DNA of 45,440 nucleotides. It comes from Candidatus Woesearchaeota archaeon. Its GTDB lineage: Archaea; Nanobdellota; Nanobdellia; Woesearchaeales; JAGVYF01. The stretch is from NCBI GenBank assembly GCA_023264635.1, contig JAHFLT010000010.1, positions 1-45,440 on the forward strand. The letters are read 5' to 3'. The translations under genes and the position numbers were made by a program. Below are positions 25,102-34,156 of the stretch, piece after piece. The notes beneath the pieces are model-generated. The model made no database searches, was not told the origin of the DNA, and saw only the letters and a program-made list of their open reading frames with translations. The stretch's first letter is position 1. Every line of letters begins with the position of its first letter.

Positions 25102-27576
25102 ATGCAGCTCAAGCGTCTGGCGCTAAAAAATGTGCGCAGTTATGTAGAAGAGGAAATTATCTTCCCAACAGGGTCTTTGCTTCTTTCGGGAGATATTGGA
25201 GCAGGTAAGAGCACCATACTCCATGCTATTGAGCTGGCTCTTTTTGGCTTGCGAAAAGCAAAACTACCTGGCCGCGGCTTATTGCGTCACGGTGCTATGG
25301 AAGGTTTTGTTGAGCTGGAATTTAGTATAGAAGAAAAAACGGTTATTATTCACCGCAGCATACGGGCGATGCGTGACGATGTTCGACAGGAGGGCGGGTT
25401 CCTTACGATTAATGGTAGACATACAGAGCTTACTGCACAAGAACTCACAGCGCAAGTGCTTGAAATGCTCGGCTACCCATTCTCGCTTTTGTCAAAGGGA
25501 AAGAATCCGGTTTTTACCTATACTGTTTACACACCACAAGAAGAAATGAAGCACATCCTGCTTGATGAGCCGGATAATAGAATAGATATTCTCAGGAAGG
25601 TCTTCGGAATGGATAAGTATAAGCAAATACAGGAGAATACCATCGTTTTAGCAAGATCGTTACAGGAACGAGTTAAGCAAGGAGAACTCATGATGTCTCA
25701 GGGGCAGGGAAAACGTATCCTGCTGGAGCAAAAAAAAGCTCACTTGCTAGAATTACAGCAACAAACTGCGGAAAGAAAAGAAGAATATGAGCGTGTTACA
25801 GCACAGGAGAATGCTTCGGCGCAGAATCTTACACAAACAGAAAAAGTGCTTGATGAAGCGCGCTCCATTTCGATGAAACGTGTTGCTGTAAAAGAGCGTG
25901 TGGATGCAATGCACCAGGCAGTTCTGCAGGTAGCAGCTGAGCAGAAGCATACAGAGAATATGATAAGCAGTATTCGCTTGTCTTTACAGCAGCTTCCTAC
26001 ACCACCACACGATGAGAAGAAAGCAGAGCTGATGCAACGAATCAACACCCAACAGCTTTTCGTACACCAATTATCATCAAAGAAAAATATCCTTGAGGAA
26101 AGGAAGGAACATCTGTTCAGGAAGCACAAGGAGCTTTCTTCTCTCGCTACAAGCAGAGAGCAGTTCATGACGCAGCTTACAGAGAAACAGCGTGAGTACG
26201 ATACCGCGGTTGCGCTGGTGCAAGACAAAGACGCTGTTTCACAAGCACGACAGGGACTTGAAATCGATGTTCTGGCTATTATGACGAAAGCAAAGGAAAC
26301 AGAAGTGCACTTGCAGCATGTCCAGAACAGCAGACAGCAACTGGCTGTGCTCTCTTCCTGCCCAACTTGTTTTCAGGAAGTTGGGTCGCTGCACAAGAAG
26401 AGCATGCTGGCAAAACAACAGGAGCTTGAGAATGAACTGCAAAATAAGTACCAGCATCTCGCTGAAAAAAAAATGGTGATTGAAAATTCTCTTGCATCAT
26501 ATCGTGAACGTGAGGGGCAACTCATAAAAAAAGAGCGCATTGTTTCGATACAGCGTGTTGACATGATGCACCTCGAGCAAAACATAAAAGCTCTGGAGAA
26601 TGTGCCTAATGAATTGGTTTCAACAGCCCAAGACCTTGTAAATACTGAAGATGAGCTTGAGCTGTTAGGAAAGCAGAATATCCATGTGCTCTATGCTGCT
26701 ATCGAAGACGACAAGAAGAAGCTTACAGCTCTGGAAGAGTATGAGCAGATGATGCGGCAACATGAAGAGAAAAAGCACGTATTGGCAGAAAAAGAGTTGC
26801 AGCTTAATGAACGGCGCGCAAGAAAGCAAGAATATGACATGGCACTACAAGCTGCTGAGCAGGAAGAGAGAATGCTTGCACAGCAGCTGAATGCATTCAC
26901 ATCAGCGGATGCAATGTACAGCATGGCGCGAAAGGAGCATGATGCATGTATTGCTGCGCTCCAGCAAGCAGGTGGAGCATGGAGCAAGCTTATGGGAGAG
27001 CAGGAAAGTTTACAGGTGTATTGTTCTGAATTGGAAGCTGAACTTGAACAACTGACTCAGCTTACCCAGAGTGTCCAGAGAATGAAATCACTCCATACAT
27101 GGCTGAGTAATTTCTTCAGTGATCTTATGATGACACTAGAGAAACATCTCTTTGTTGCAATACATCGCTGCTTTGCAGAGCTGTTCCAGTATTGGTTCGT
27201 GCTGCTGATGGAAGAAGAAGGCCTTGCAGCAAAGCTGGATGACATGTTCACTCCCGTTATTGTACAGAATGGATATGAAGTTCCGTTCGAGCATTTATCC
27301 GGAGGAGAGAGGACAAGCTGTGCACTGGCATATCGTCTTGCGCTCAACAAAGTAATCAATGACGTACAGAGCATGATAAAGACAAGAGACTTGCTTATTC
27401 TCGATGAGCCAACAGAAGGCTTTAGTGCAGACCAATTGGACAGAGTGCGCCTTGTGCTCGATGATTTACACCTCTCTCAACTTATTGTCGTGAGTCATGA
27501 AAGCAAGATAGAGGGGTTTGTTGACCATGTGCTAAGAGTGGTAAAAAACGAGCAGGGAAGCAAAGTAATTTGTTAA
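25102..27576 (+). CDS. rad50: Rad50-type SMC ATPase with zinc hook
   Basis: An 824-residue double-strand-break repair ATPase. The N-terminal half of the ATPase carries SGDIGAGKSTILHAIELALFG (Walker A) at residues about 33-53; long coiled coils flank a zinc hook CPTC near residue 418, close to the middle; the C-terminal half has the signature LSGGERTSCALAYRLAL and Walker B LLILDEPTEGF, with VVSHESKIEG. The ATG at 25102 is the fifth codon in a run preceded by GGGG, and a TATA-like TATTTATAG lies near 25072-25080. The usual partner mre11 is not in the window, nor are herA or nurA. Confidence 0.9.
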   Translation: MQLKRLALKNVRSYVEEEIIFPTGSLLLSGDIGAGKSTILHAIELALFGLRKAKLPGRGLLRHGAMEGFVELEFSIEEKTVIIHRSIRAMRDDVRQEGGFLTINGRHTELTAQELTAQVLEMLGYPFSLLSKGKNPVFTYTVYTPQEEMKHILLDEPDNRIDILRKVFGMDKYKQIQENTIVLARSLQERVKQGELMMSQGQGKRILLEQKKAHLLELQQQTAERKEEYERVTAQENASAQNLTQTEKVLDEARSISMKRVAVKERVDAMHQAVLQVAAEQKHTENMISSIRLSLQQLPTPPHDEKKAELMQRINTQQLFVHQLSSKKNILEERKEHLFRKHKELSSLATSREQFMTQLTEKQREYDTAVALVQDKDAVSQARQGLEIDVLAIMTKAKETEVHLQHVQNSRQQLAVLSSCPTCFQEVGSLHKKSMLAKQQELENELQNKYQHLAEKKMVIENSLASYREREGQLIKKERIVSIQRVDMMHLEQNIKALENVPNELVSTAQDLVNTEDELELLGKQNIHVLYAAIEDDKKKLTALEEYEQMMRQHEEKKHVLAEKELQLNERRARKQEYDMALQAAEQEERMLAQQLNAFTSADAMYSMARKEHDACIAALQQAGGAWSKLMGEQESLQVYCSELEAELEQLTQLTQSVQRMKSLHTWLSNFFSDLMMTLEKHLFVAIHRCFAELFQYWFVLLMEEEGLAAKLDDMFTPVIVQNGYEVPFEHLSGGERTSCALAYRLALNKVINDVQSMIKTRDLLILDEPTEGFSADQLDRVRLVLDDLHLSQLIVVSHESKIEGFVDHVLRVVKNEQGSKVIC

Positions 27577-27601
27577 TACTTATAGAAAAAGAGAGAACAA
27601 G

Positions 27602-27612
27602 ATTTTTAAAAG
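27602..27612 (+). promoter_or_regulatory. TATA-like box of pyrC
   Basis: ATTTTTAAAAG is centred about 27 bases before the ATG at 27634. No ribosome site is present, so a leaderless transcript is likely. Confidence 0.5.
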
Positions 27613-27633
27613 CACTACGATACAACACTATCT

Positions 27634-28650
27634 ATGTTCATTGACCCACATGTCCATTGCCGCGATGGCGCTGAGTCGTACAAGGAAACAATTGCTCACG
27701 CACTGAAGGTGGCAGAGCTTGCTGGCTTGACTGCGATCTTTGATATGCCGAATACAAAGCCACCTCTGATGAGAAAAGAAGAAGTGGTGAAGCGATTGGA
27801 ATCAGCAAAACAAACAGCTTCTCCCGTGTGGTACGGTGTTTACATGGCACTGACAGCTGATGCTGCGCAGATAAAGCACGCTATTGAGACCTATTCTGAG
27901 CTCGAACACGTTGTCGGATTCAAGCTGTACGCAGGTCATTCTGTTGGAAACCTTGGTGTTGTTAAAGAGGAAGAACAGAAATCCATTTATCGTATTCTGA
28001 CAACTGAAAAATATATGGGAGTTATTGCTGTTCATTGTGAGAAAGAATCTCTTCTCAGCAACCTCTGGGATAAGACTACCCCAAAGACGTATGCGCTTGC
28101 ACGTCCATGGCAAGCGGAAGTAGAATCAGTAAGAGACCAGCTCAGGTTTTCCAAAGAGGCTGGTTTTGAAGGGGTACTGCACATTGCCCACATATCTGTT
28201 CCAGAAGCAGTACGACTGATCAATGAAGAGAATCATATCCGTGTCACATGTGGAGTTACTCCTCACCATCTGCTCTTCGATTACACTGCGATGGAGAAAG
28301 ATGGGCTTCTCCGGAAAATGAATCCACCACTACGTCCTCCTGGGATGAACAAAGAGCTACTGGAAATGCTACGGAATGGAATGATATCCTGGATTGAGAC
28401 AGACCATGCGCCGCATACATTACATGAAAAACTAAATCTTCCGTATTTATCAGGAATTCCGGGATTGCAGAAGTATCCGAAGTTTATTCGGTGGTTGAAG
28501 ATGCAAGGATTTAGTGAGAAGAGAATAAGAGAAATAACATGGAACAACATCATCAAAACGTTTGGATTGTCGCTTGTACCAAGACAATGCACGCCTGAGA
28601 TTGATTTAGAGTATGAATATCCCTACGATCCGTATAAAGGGGTATTGTGA
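27634..28650 (+). CDS. pyrC: Dihydroorotase (amidohydrolase family)
   Basis: Closes carbamoyl-aspartate to dihydroorotate in pyrimidine synthesis. The zinc ligands are in place: DPHVHCRDG at residues 4-12, the bridging lysine in VGFKLYAG, HCEKES, HISVPEAV, and the catalytic aspartate in IETDHAPHTLHEK; FDMPNTKPP is the family loop. The 338 residues compare with about 340-430 in the family. The short form and the tail VPRQCTPEIDLEYEYPYDPYKG differ from the usual class I enzyme. No other pyr gene is adjacent. Confidence 0.88.
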   Translation: MFIDPHVHCRDGAESYKETIAHALKVAELAGLTAIFDMPNTKPPLMRKEEVVKRLESAKQTASPVWYGVYMALTADAAQIKHAIETYSELEHVVGFKLYAGHSVGNLGVVKEEEQKSIYRILTTEKYMGVIAVHCEKESLLSNLWDKTTPKTYALARPWQAEVESVRDQLRFSKEAGFEGVLHIAHISVPEAVRLINEENHIRVTCGVTPHHLLFDYTAMEKDGLLRKMNPPLRPPGMNKELLEMLRNGMISWIETDHAPHTLHEKLNLPYLSGIPGLQKYPKFIRWLKMQGFSEKRIREITWNNIIKTFGLSLVPRQCTPEIDLEYEYPYDPYKGVL

Positions 28651-28690
28651 AAGAAAAGATAGAAAGCATGAATATCAGTTTGATGCGAAA

Positions 28691-28700
28691 GTTTAAAACA
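28691..28700 (+). promoter_or_regulatory. TATA box of the tRNA-Pro gene
   Basis: GTTTAAAACA is centred about 28 bases before the first base of the tRNA at 28724, the normal archaeal spacing. Confidence 0.6.
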
Positions 28701-28723
28701 TCCTTACTATTTCTTTCTCCTAT

Positions 28724-28827
28724 GGGGCTGTAGTGTAGCCTGGTATCACTCAAGCTTGGGGTGTTTGCAACCGGAGTTCGAATATGGTTTGATAAGCCTC
28801 AAATCAACGAGAGTCTCCGCAGCCCCA
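28724..28827 (+). tRNA. tRNA-Pro(GGG) with a T-loop intron
   Basis: The acceptor arms GGGGCTG (28724-28730) and CAGCCCC (28820-28826) pair fully, with A73 at 28827. The D-arm GTG/CAC has GG in its loop. The anticodon arm CAAGC/GTTTG encloses TTGGGGT, giving anticodon GGG. The T-arm CGGAG/CTCCG has the loop TTCGAA then T, but 31 bases are inserted inside the loop (28783-28813). With the insert removed, a standard 73-base proline tRNA results. No CCA is encoded. Confidence 0.88.
28783..28813 (+). other. 31-base intron in the T-loop of tRNA-Pro
   Basis: Placed between T-loop positions 59 and 60 (or one base later, which gives the same mature tRNA). The insert can fold on itself: GTTTGAT and ATCAAC pair with one bulged T, leaving a small loop. 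A strict bulge-helix-bulge splice motif is not obvious by eye. T-loop introns at 59/60 are known in some archaea, and a splicing endonuclease of relaxed specificity would be needed. Confidence 0.75.
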
Positions 28828-28852
28828 TTAGGGAAAATGAAAATGAAGAAAA

Positions 28853-29413
28853 ATGAAAATTAATATTGCAATAGCAGGCGGGCCATGCACCGGCAAGTCA
28901 ACGCTGGCTGCATACTTGTTTGCCACATTGAAGACTAAAGGATATGATTATGATTTAATCGCTGAGGAAAACAGGAAGCTCAAGAAAGAATTTGGGGATT
29001 ACAGGAGTCCTTTTGAACGATTTTACATGTGGCGTCAGCAAGAACGTGAGGAGCTTAGATCAGCTGCAGCTGATGGATTTGTTACGGATACACCATTGTT
29101 TCATCTTTATGTCTCTGCACGGATGTATGCTAAAGAAGACAGAGATAAACTTGCCGTAAGAGAGTTATTCAGGATGTGTCTTGAGACAGATGACCGTTAC
29201 CAGGTTATTGTCATGGCAACATCACCAGTAGAAATTCCTTATCACGCAGACCAATGCCGTAATGCGGGACTCGAAACGGCAATATACCGTCATGGTCTGA
29301 TACGTAGTTTTGTCGAGCACTTTTGGACGGAGAAACTGTGTTTTGTTGAAGGCTCTCTCGAGGAAAGAGTGAAGCATGTAGAAGATCATCTCGAAAGAAT
29401 GCGGAAAGTTTAG
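28853..29413 (+). CDS. P-loop kinase, AAA_28/NadR-like
   Basis: A 186-residue P-loop protein: Walker A GGPCTGKSTLAAYL at residues 9-22, then LIAEENRKLKKEFGDYRSPF, an EE-N-R motif as found in the AAA_28 group, and VTDTPLFHLY in the place of Walker B. This group includes the ribosylnicotinamide kinase half of NadR and related nucleoside kinases. No nucleotidyltransferase domain is attached, so the substrate is uncertain. The start is the last of three in-frame-like ATGs just after the tRNA. It converges with a 4-base overlap on the AAA+ ATPase gene. Confidence 0.65.
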   Translation: MKINIAIAGGPCTGKSTLAAYLFATLKTKGYDYDLIAEENRKLKKEFGDYRSPFERFYMWRQQEREELRSAAADGFVTDTPLFHLYVSARMYAKEDRDKLAVRELFRMCLETDDRYQVIVMATSPVEIPYHADQCRNAGLETAIYRHGLIRSFVEHFWTEKLCFVEGSLEERVKHVEDHLERMRKV

Positions 29414-30777
29414 AATCCTATCTTATTCATTCTCCTGTCTCGTGATTCCATCGTAGCCAAGACATCCAGTATGTCCTGCTCAGAGAGAAGTGGCTGATCC
29501 TGTCCGCTTTCTATCTTTTTCTCTATGCGCTTCTGCAATGCTTCAGCCAGAAGGCTCTCCAGGTCAGCACCAGTTTTCCCTTCTGTTTTCTCGATGAGCA
29601 TGTCAAAATTCAGATTGCAAAACAACGTCTTGCCAGCAGCTTCTTCTTTTTTTTTGCAGTGTATTGCGAGAATTTCTTTGCGCGCTGTTGCATCAGGTGG
29701 TGGAATATAAAGAATCTTATCAAATCTGCCTGGCCGCAGCAATGCAGCATCGAGGCCATACATTTTCTTTTCTGGGTTATAGAGATTTGTTGAACCGATG
29801 ATAATGATGTTCTTTTTTTTGTCAATGCCGTCCATCTCAGTCAAAAGCACGCTTACCAACCTGTTTTCATCCTTATCAGCAGCTGTTATTGCTTCTGTTC
29901 GTGGACCTGCTAAGACATCAATTTCATCAATATAGATAATGAGGTTATCACGTTTTGCTTTGCATGTAGCAAAGAAGTCTTTTAATTTGCGTGGGCCTTC
30001 CATATGCCATTTTGACCAAAAATCCTCTGCATATAATATTCTAAAGAGAGATTTTGTTTCTCCGGCAAGTGCACGTGCGAGATATGTCTTGCCACAGCCA
30101 GGAGGGCCGTATAAAAGAACTCCATGAGGGAGCGAGCAGCCTTCTTGCTGCAATTCCCCATTATGCGTTAATCCCCATACAATGTACTGCAGCTCTTTTT
30201 TGATGTGAACTAGACCACCGACATCGGCGAGTGCAAGGGTAGGGATGTCCTCTTTTTTTATTTCATCGGGAAGTAGTTCTTCTCTATCCTTTACCCCTTC
30301 AGGATGTTTTTGTTCTTTCTTTCCAGCTTCTTTCTTTTTTTCTTCTGGTTGCACTTCTTTTGTCTCTTCTTTCTGCTCTTTTTTTGGCAGTTCTTTAAAG
30401 TCTTCAGCGTGACCAAGTCTTTTCTTAGGAGGGATATGAATAAAATACTGTTGTTCATTATTTTTTTCGAGCAGCATGCTGGCACCAAAGGTGATTATCG
30501 CATTGTGCAATAAGTAATGCACCTTTGTTGCATCCGATTTCTCAAAAAAAGTTTTTAGTTTGTAGTCACTTTTTCCCAGCGCAGTGACTTTAATAACTGT
30601 TACATACGTTTCCATGCATAAATAGGTGATATCGTAACAACCTACTGTGTTGTCTGATGGCACTATTTGGAATGAGCCTTTTACTCCTGCCTTCTTGATA
30701 TTCTCAACTAATGTCTCAAGCAATGGAAGGATTATCTGATCTTCATTCTCTTTTCTGCCGAGGAGCCAGTCAAGCAT
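29410..30777 (-). CDS. AAA+ ATPase with unknown N-terminal domain
   Basis: A 455-residue protein. Residues about 1-135 are a compact domain I do not recognise. Residues about 135-190 are a highly charged Lys/Glu linker. Then comes a Cdc48/PAN-type AAA module: LADVGGLVHIKKELQ, Walker A GPPGCGKTYLARALAGE near residue 224, Walker B NLIIYIDEIDVLAGPR near 280, sensor IIIIGSTN and GLDAALLRPGRFDKILYI with the Arg finger. The ATG at 30777 overlaps the upstream secretion-ATPase stop by 8 bases, so the two proteins are made together. An unfoldase or remodeller serving the envelope machine is inferred. Confidence 0.8.
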   Translation of the reverse strand: MLDWLLGRKENEDQIILPLLETLVENIKKAGVKGSFQIVPSDNTVGCYDITYLCMETYVTVIKVTALGKSDYKLKTFFEKSDATKVHYLLHNAIITFGASMLLEKNNEQQYFIHIPPKKRLGHAEDFKELPKKEQKEETKEVQPEEKKKEAGKKEQKHPEGVKDREELLPDEIKKEDIPTLALADVGGLVHIKKELQYIVWGLTHNGELQQEGCSLPHGVLLYGPPGCGKTYLARALAGETKSLFRILYAEDFWSKWHMEGPRKLKDFFATCKAKRDNLIIYIDEIDVLAGPRTEAITAADKDENRLVSVLLTEMDGIDKKKNIIIIGSTNLYNPEKKMYGLDAALLRPGRFDKILYIPPPDATARKEILAIHCKKKEEAAGKTLFCNLNFDMLIEKTEGKTGADLESLLAEALQKRIEKKIESGQDQPLLSEQDILDVLATMESRDRRMNKIGF

Positions 30778-33052
30778 ACCGCTCACCAAGCTGCACCTTT
30801 TTGATAGCACGTTTAAGCCATTCTTCCCACTCAAAGAAAATGCGATCAGAATCGAATTTGCCAACATCTTCCTGTATTTTTTTCATGAGATTATGCAGCA
30901 TGTTGTTTGATTCTATAGAGAATCTTGCCTCAAGCAGTAGATCCATTTTATGTTTGGTGGCGGATTGGACAAGCGCCTCCTTTGTTTTTGCCCGTAACAA
31001 AATATTGTCCCAGACAGCATCCCAGTCTCCAGCAAGACCTCTGATGTTTGCAGCGATTGTTTTAAGGACTTCAGAATCCCCATTAAGCAAATCAGATGTA
31101 GGCTCAAGCTGATCGGTTTCTACATTGTACTTCATTAAATCAACAAATCCACCTTCAAGCAAAGGATCCTCTTCCCATTGCTTTCTTACCTCAGTGATAG
31201 AAAGTATGCGTCGCGCCCTGCTCAGTCCACCCTGGAGACGGATAGGATTAGCGACGATTATAATATCTGTGGCTTTGAAAGATGTTCTTGGAACGCCAAT
31301 ATCATTCACGACCCTGTCATAGACACCGTATGGTGATTCAGCATGGATAGTGCCAGCTACAACGTTTGCAGCAGCGCCCACACGCATTGCTTCATAGAGT
31401 GCTATGGCTTCCTGTGAACGGACCTCACCAATAAAGAGGGCAGAATCACCAAGACGCAGGGTTGCACGGATTCCATCAGTGGCAGTGACTTCTGCTCCTA
31501 CCTTCGCGAGAGCACCGGCTACTTTCATGGATTGAATGTTATACCCTAACTTGCGCAGCGCATCCGATGGGAGCTCTAGGGTATCCTCAATGGTGATTAT
31601 CCTGTATTTCTGCATTATCTCCACAAGCAATGAACCGAGAAGACTTGTCTTTCCACTTGATCGTGTGCCAGTGACGAGCAGAGTGCGCGTTCCATCGACG
31701 AGAAAAGAGATGAGTCCTGCAGCAAGAGGATTGAGCATCTTTGCCTTGATAAACAATGGCAGTGTCCACGGATCATCGCGATGTCTGCGAAACGAGTATG
31801 CTAATCCGGTTGGATTAAGGGGATTCGTGATGACAGATACTCTTGCTCGCGCGACAGGGAGGATTATCTCTGTATCGAGTATTGGATTTGCTTCATCAAG
31901 TGGCCTACCTGAAACGAGGCGCAGCTTCGATGCCCATGATTCGGTGTCTGTTCTCGTGGGAATAATGTTTGTTGTGCATTCACCATAATCATTATGCACG
32001 ACAAATAGAGTAACTTGACCTTGAGGGGAATTGACAGAGATGTCTTGTATCCTTTCATCGGCGAGTAATACTTCAATAAGTCCAAAACCCACTGTATAAC
32101 GCACTAAGATTTCTGCGAGTTTCTTTATGCGCTCTTCAGAGAGCTCCAGTTGTTTATTGCCAGCGAGTTCCTCAACTAAATCCCTGCCGACATTGAAGAA
32201 CACCTCTCGTAAGCGTTCAGGATCAATGAATTCCTCTCTGCTCGGTTTATGTTCAGCAACGATTGTGCGCGCAGTGTCCAGCAACTCATATTCATCCTCA
32301 GACAGACGGAACTCCGGAGGAATGATATGATAAAGGTTAACGACATTATCCGGGAATGCGAAAACCGTCACTTCTGTGTCTTCCATTTGGTAGGAATCTG
32401 TCTCTATCCCGTTAAGAGGATACTGCGCCTGCAAACGTGTGAAGAGGAAATCAGGCTTTATAGTAGGCGAAAAAAAGCTCCTGTATATCTCGCGGTCTCT
32501 TACCTTGTATCCGGCAAGAGACTGCTGGGCTCCTTGAATAATGCGCATATTTTCCATCTGCGCAAGCACGTTGTCCAGCAGCTGCGTATATCTCGCATAT
32601 GCTGCGGCACATCTGCCTTCAACCATAATATCTGCACGTAGTTTCTCCTCTCTTGCGATGCGTTTAAGCACAACATATGCACCAATCGGATCTCCCTTAA
32701 GCTGGTCATAAAATAACTGCTGGAAATCTGCCAGTTTTCTGGCAATGCACCTCAATCCTGTTGAGCCATCAAGCACTGACCTGAACAACTCAAGGTATTT
32801 CTCCTTGATTATTTTTCTCAGGAAAGTGGCTACTTCAACGAGCAGTTGGGTTTGTGCATAATCATATTCGAAATCCCTCTTTTGAAAAAGGATGATGCGC
32901 GAGACAAAGCCTACTTCTGCAATGGTCTCGATGACATTGCCCATCACAAGTGGGTCATCTTCTATACTTGGGGCTTTGGGATACGGGTCATAATTAAAGC
33001 GGAGAATCTTCTCTTCCCCTTCCCTGATGAGAGCATACTCAAGCTGCGGCAT
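30770..33052 (-). CDS. Type IV pilus/secretion ATPase (GspE/TadA/PilT class)
   Basis: A 760-residue secretion ATPase, longer than ArlI/FlaI (about 520-550). The N-terminal about 350 residues are divergent. The C-terminal core has VTGTRSSGKTSLLGSLL (Walker A, near residue 467), ITIEDTLELP (Asp box), SALFIGEVRSQEAIALYEAMR (Walker B) and AGTIHAESPYGVYDRVV (His box), followed by SITEVRKQW. This hexameric class drives assembly of pili, archaella and secretion systems. Neither a T2SSF platform gene nor a class III pilin is found within 8 kb. It is divergent from a coiled-coil gene and overlaps the AAA+ ATPase gene. Confidence 0.9.
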   Translation of the reverse strand: MPQLEYALIREGEEKILRFNYDPYPKAPSIEDDPLVMGNVIETIAEVGFVSRIILFQKRDFEYDYAQTQLLVEVATFLRKIIKEKYLELFRSVLDGSTGLRCIARKLADFQQLFYDQLKGDPIGAYVVLKRIAREEKLRADIMVEGRCAAAYARYTQLLDNVLAQMENMRIIQGAQQSLAGYKVRDREIYRSFFSPTIKPDFLFTRLQAQYPLNGIETDSYQMEDTEVTVFAFPDNVVNLYHIIPPEFRLSEDEYELLDTARTIVAEHKPSREEFIDPERLREVFFNVGRDLVEELAGNKQLELSEERIKKLAEILVRYTVGFGLIEVLLADERIQDISVNSPQGQVTLFVVHNDYGECTTNIIPTRTDTESWASKLRLVSGRPLDEANPILDTEIILPVARARVSVITNPLNPTGLAYSFRRHRDDPWTLPLFIKAKMLNPLAAGLISFLVDGTRTLLVTGTRSSGKTSLLGSLLVEIMQKYRIITIEDTLELPSDALRKLGYNIQSMKVAGALAKVGAEVTATDGIRATLRLGDSALFIGEVRSQEAIALYEAMRVGAAANVVAGTIHAESPYGVYDRVVNDIGVPRTSFKATDIIIVANPIRLQGGLSRARRILSITEVRKQWEEDPLLEGGFVDLMKYNVETDQLEPTSDLLNGDSEVLKTIAANIRGLAGDWDAVWDNILLRAKTKEALVQSATKHKMDLLLEARFSIESNNMLHNLMKKIQEDVGKFDSDRIFFEWEEWLKRAIKKVQLGERYA

Positions 33053-33089
33053 AGGTAGATTTATGTAGGTGAAAAGGATATTTAATAGT
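33053..33089. promoter_or_regulatory. Compact divergent promoter region at the secretion-ATPase gene
   Basis: Only 37 bases separate the minus-strand secretion ATPase start (33052) from the plus-strand coiled-coil gene (33090). GATTTATG at about 33058-33065 stands 27 bases before the plus-strand ATG and may act as its TATA box, with the minus promoter probably inside the coiled-coil gene. Confidence 0.35.
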
Positions 33090-33461
33090 ATGCCTGAAGA
33101 GAAACCTATTCAGCAAGCCCAGAGTTTTGCTGATGATAAACTCAATGAGTTGCTGCGCGTTCTGCGCACAATGGAGGAACGCTTCACCAACATCAACCGA
33201 AAACTGGATGTGCTGGAAAGCAATTTCCTTGCGCAGCAGAAGAAGATGAATAAGGATTTCATGCTGGCTGAGTCTGATTTAGTGGAAATGAAAAAAGAAC
33301 TTTCGAGTTTCAACTACAAGCTCAACCTGCTTGGTAAAGAGCTGTTGCTCTGTGCACGGAAGGGAGATGTAGATTCCATCAGAAAATATCTTGAGTTCTG
33401 GCAGCCAATGAACTTCATCAGGAGAGAGGAAGCAGAACGTTTCATTCAACTGAAGAAATAA
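33090..33461 (+). CDS. Coiled-coil protein next to the secretion ATPase
   Basis: A 123-residue protein, nearly all helical. Residues about 10-85 show heptads of Leu, Met and Phe with charged residues (LNELLRVLRTMEERFTNINR, SDLVEMKKELSSFNYKLNLL). The C-terminal VDSIRKYLEFWQPMNFIRRE is more compact. It resembles in size and style the coiled-coil ArlC/D/E or pilus accessory proteins, without clear homology. Start at 33090 is chosen because the TATA-like element falls 27 bases before it; 33069 is in the same frame and would begin within it. It ends converging with a 20-base overlap on the secreted-protein gene. Confidence 0.65.
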   Translation: MPEEKPIQQAQSFADDKLNELLRVLRTMEERFTNINRKLDVLESNFLAQQKKMNKDFMLAESDLVEMKKELSSFNYKLNLLGKELLLCARKGDVDSIRKYLEFWQPMNFIRREEAERFIQLKK

Positions 33462-34071
33462 TTTTTGTTCTCCGTTCAAGTTCCTGCTTTGTCGCAAGTA
33501 ATGCCTTTGCATAAGCATTGTTTAGTCCTGCTCCATGCAATGGCTGGCCATTGTATTCCGCATAGTCCTGTAAAGGCAGCCAATTGACAAGAATCGGATT
33601 TGTTTCTCCTATTCCATCAGCTCCACTATCCTCTATGGTGAAAACGTATTGCGGCGCCACGATGCGCAGCACAATCCCTATCACTGTTTCCTCTTTATTC
33701 TCATAAACTGATGGACCATACATGTGAACCCAAGCATGTCTATGATCAAAAACAGTATATTTATCCATGTAGAGCTTAAGGTCGATGAGACCTTCTTTGT
33801 CCTTGAAACTAATATGATAAATCCGTTCTTTGAGCATCGCATTATTTGGCCACAGATAGGACTCTTCTACAGCAGCTGTAATGCGCTCTTCCAGTGGCAG
33901 CTTCTTCTGGTCGTATTTCCATAACTCCCAACAGAGTGTTGTCATGTCTGAAGCAGCTTCTGATATCACCTGCGTTGCTCTCGGAGCTATTGGGCCATAA
34001 TAGTCTGCAGCATACCCAGAATGGAGTGATATACCAGCAAGTAGTGGCAACAGCCTTTTCATCTGGTTCAT
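33442..34071 (-). CDS. Secreted protein of unknown function
   Basis: A 209-residue protein beginning MNQMKRLLPLLAGISLHSGYAADY, a signal peptide with a likely cut after AYA/AA. The mature part has no repeats or membrane segments and is not a family I recognise; it contains WPNNAMLKERIYHISFKDKE, HRHAWVHMYGPSVYE and NPILVNWLPLQDYAEYNG, and ends in a Lys/Arg-rich helix. TTTATAAA (34095-34102) lies about 28 bases before the ATG at 34071. Its position inside the putative envelope locus suggests an outer component. Confidence 0.6.
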   Translation of the reverse strand: MNQMKRLLPLLAGISLHSGYAADYYGPIAPRATQVISEAASDMTTLCWELWKYDQKKLPLEERITAAVEESYLWPNNAMLKERIYHISFKDKEGLIDLKLYMDKYTVFDHRHAWVHMYGPSVYENKEETVIGIVLRIVAPQYVFTIEDSGADGIGETNPILVNWLPLQDYAEYNGQPLHGAGLNNAYAKALLATKQELERRTKIISSVE

Positions 34072-34156
34072 CTGGGATTGGAATTGAAGAGCAGTTTATA
34101 AAAATGACTCGAAAGATTTATATAACCTCTTTCCCACAAAGAGACAGAAAAAGCGC
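34072..34156. promoter_or_regulatory. Divergent promoters between secreted and coiled-coil genes
   Basis: The 85-base gap has a minus TATA box TTTATAAA at 34095-34102, about 28 bases before the ATG at 34071, and a plus TATA box ATTTATATAA at 34116-34125, about 36 bases before the ATG at 34157. The second leaves a leader containing AAAGAGACAG. Confidence 0.55.

Noticed and set aside
25740-26228. Open frame on the minus strand opposite rad50
   Set aside because: A Ser/Cys/Phe-rich translation from the complement of coiled-coil codons; no start signals.
30304-30513. Phe-rich open frame on the plus strand opposite the AAA+ ATPase linker
   Set aside because: It is the complement of Lys/Glu codons in a charged linker and is not a membrane protein.
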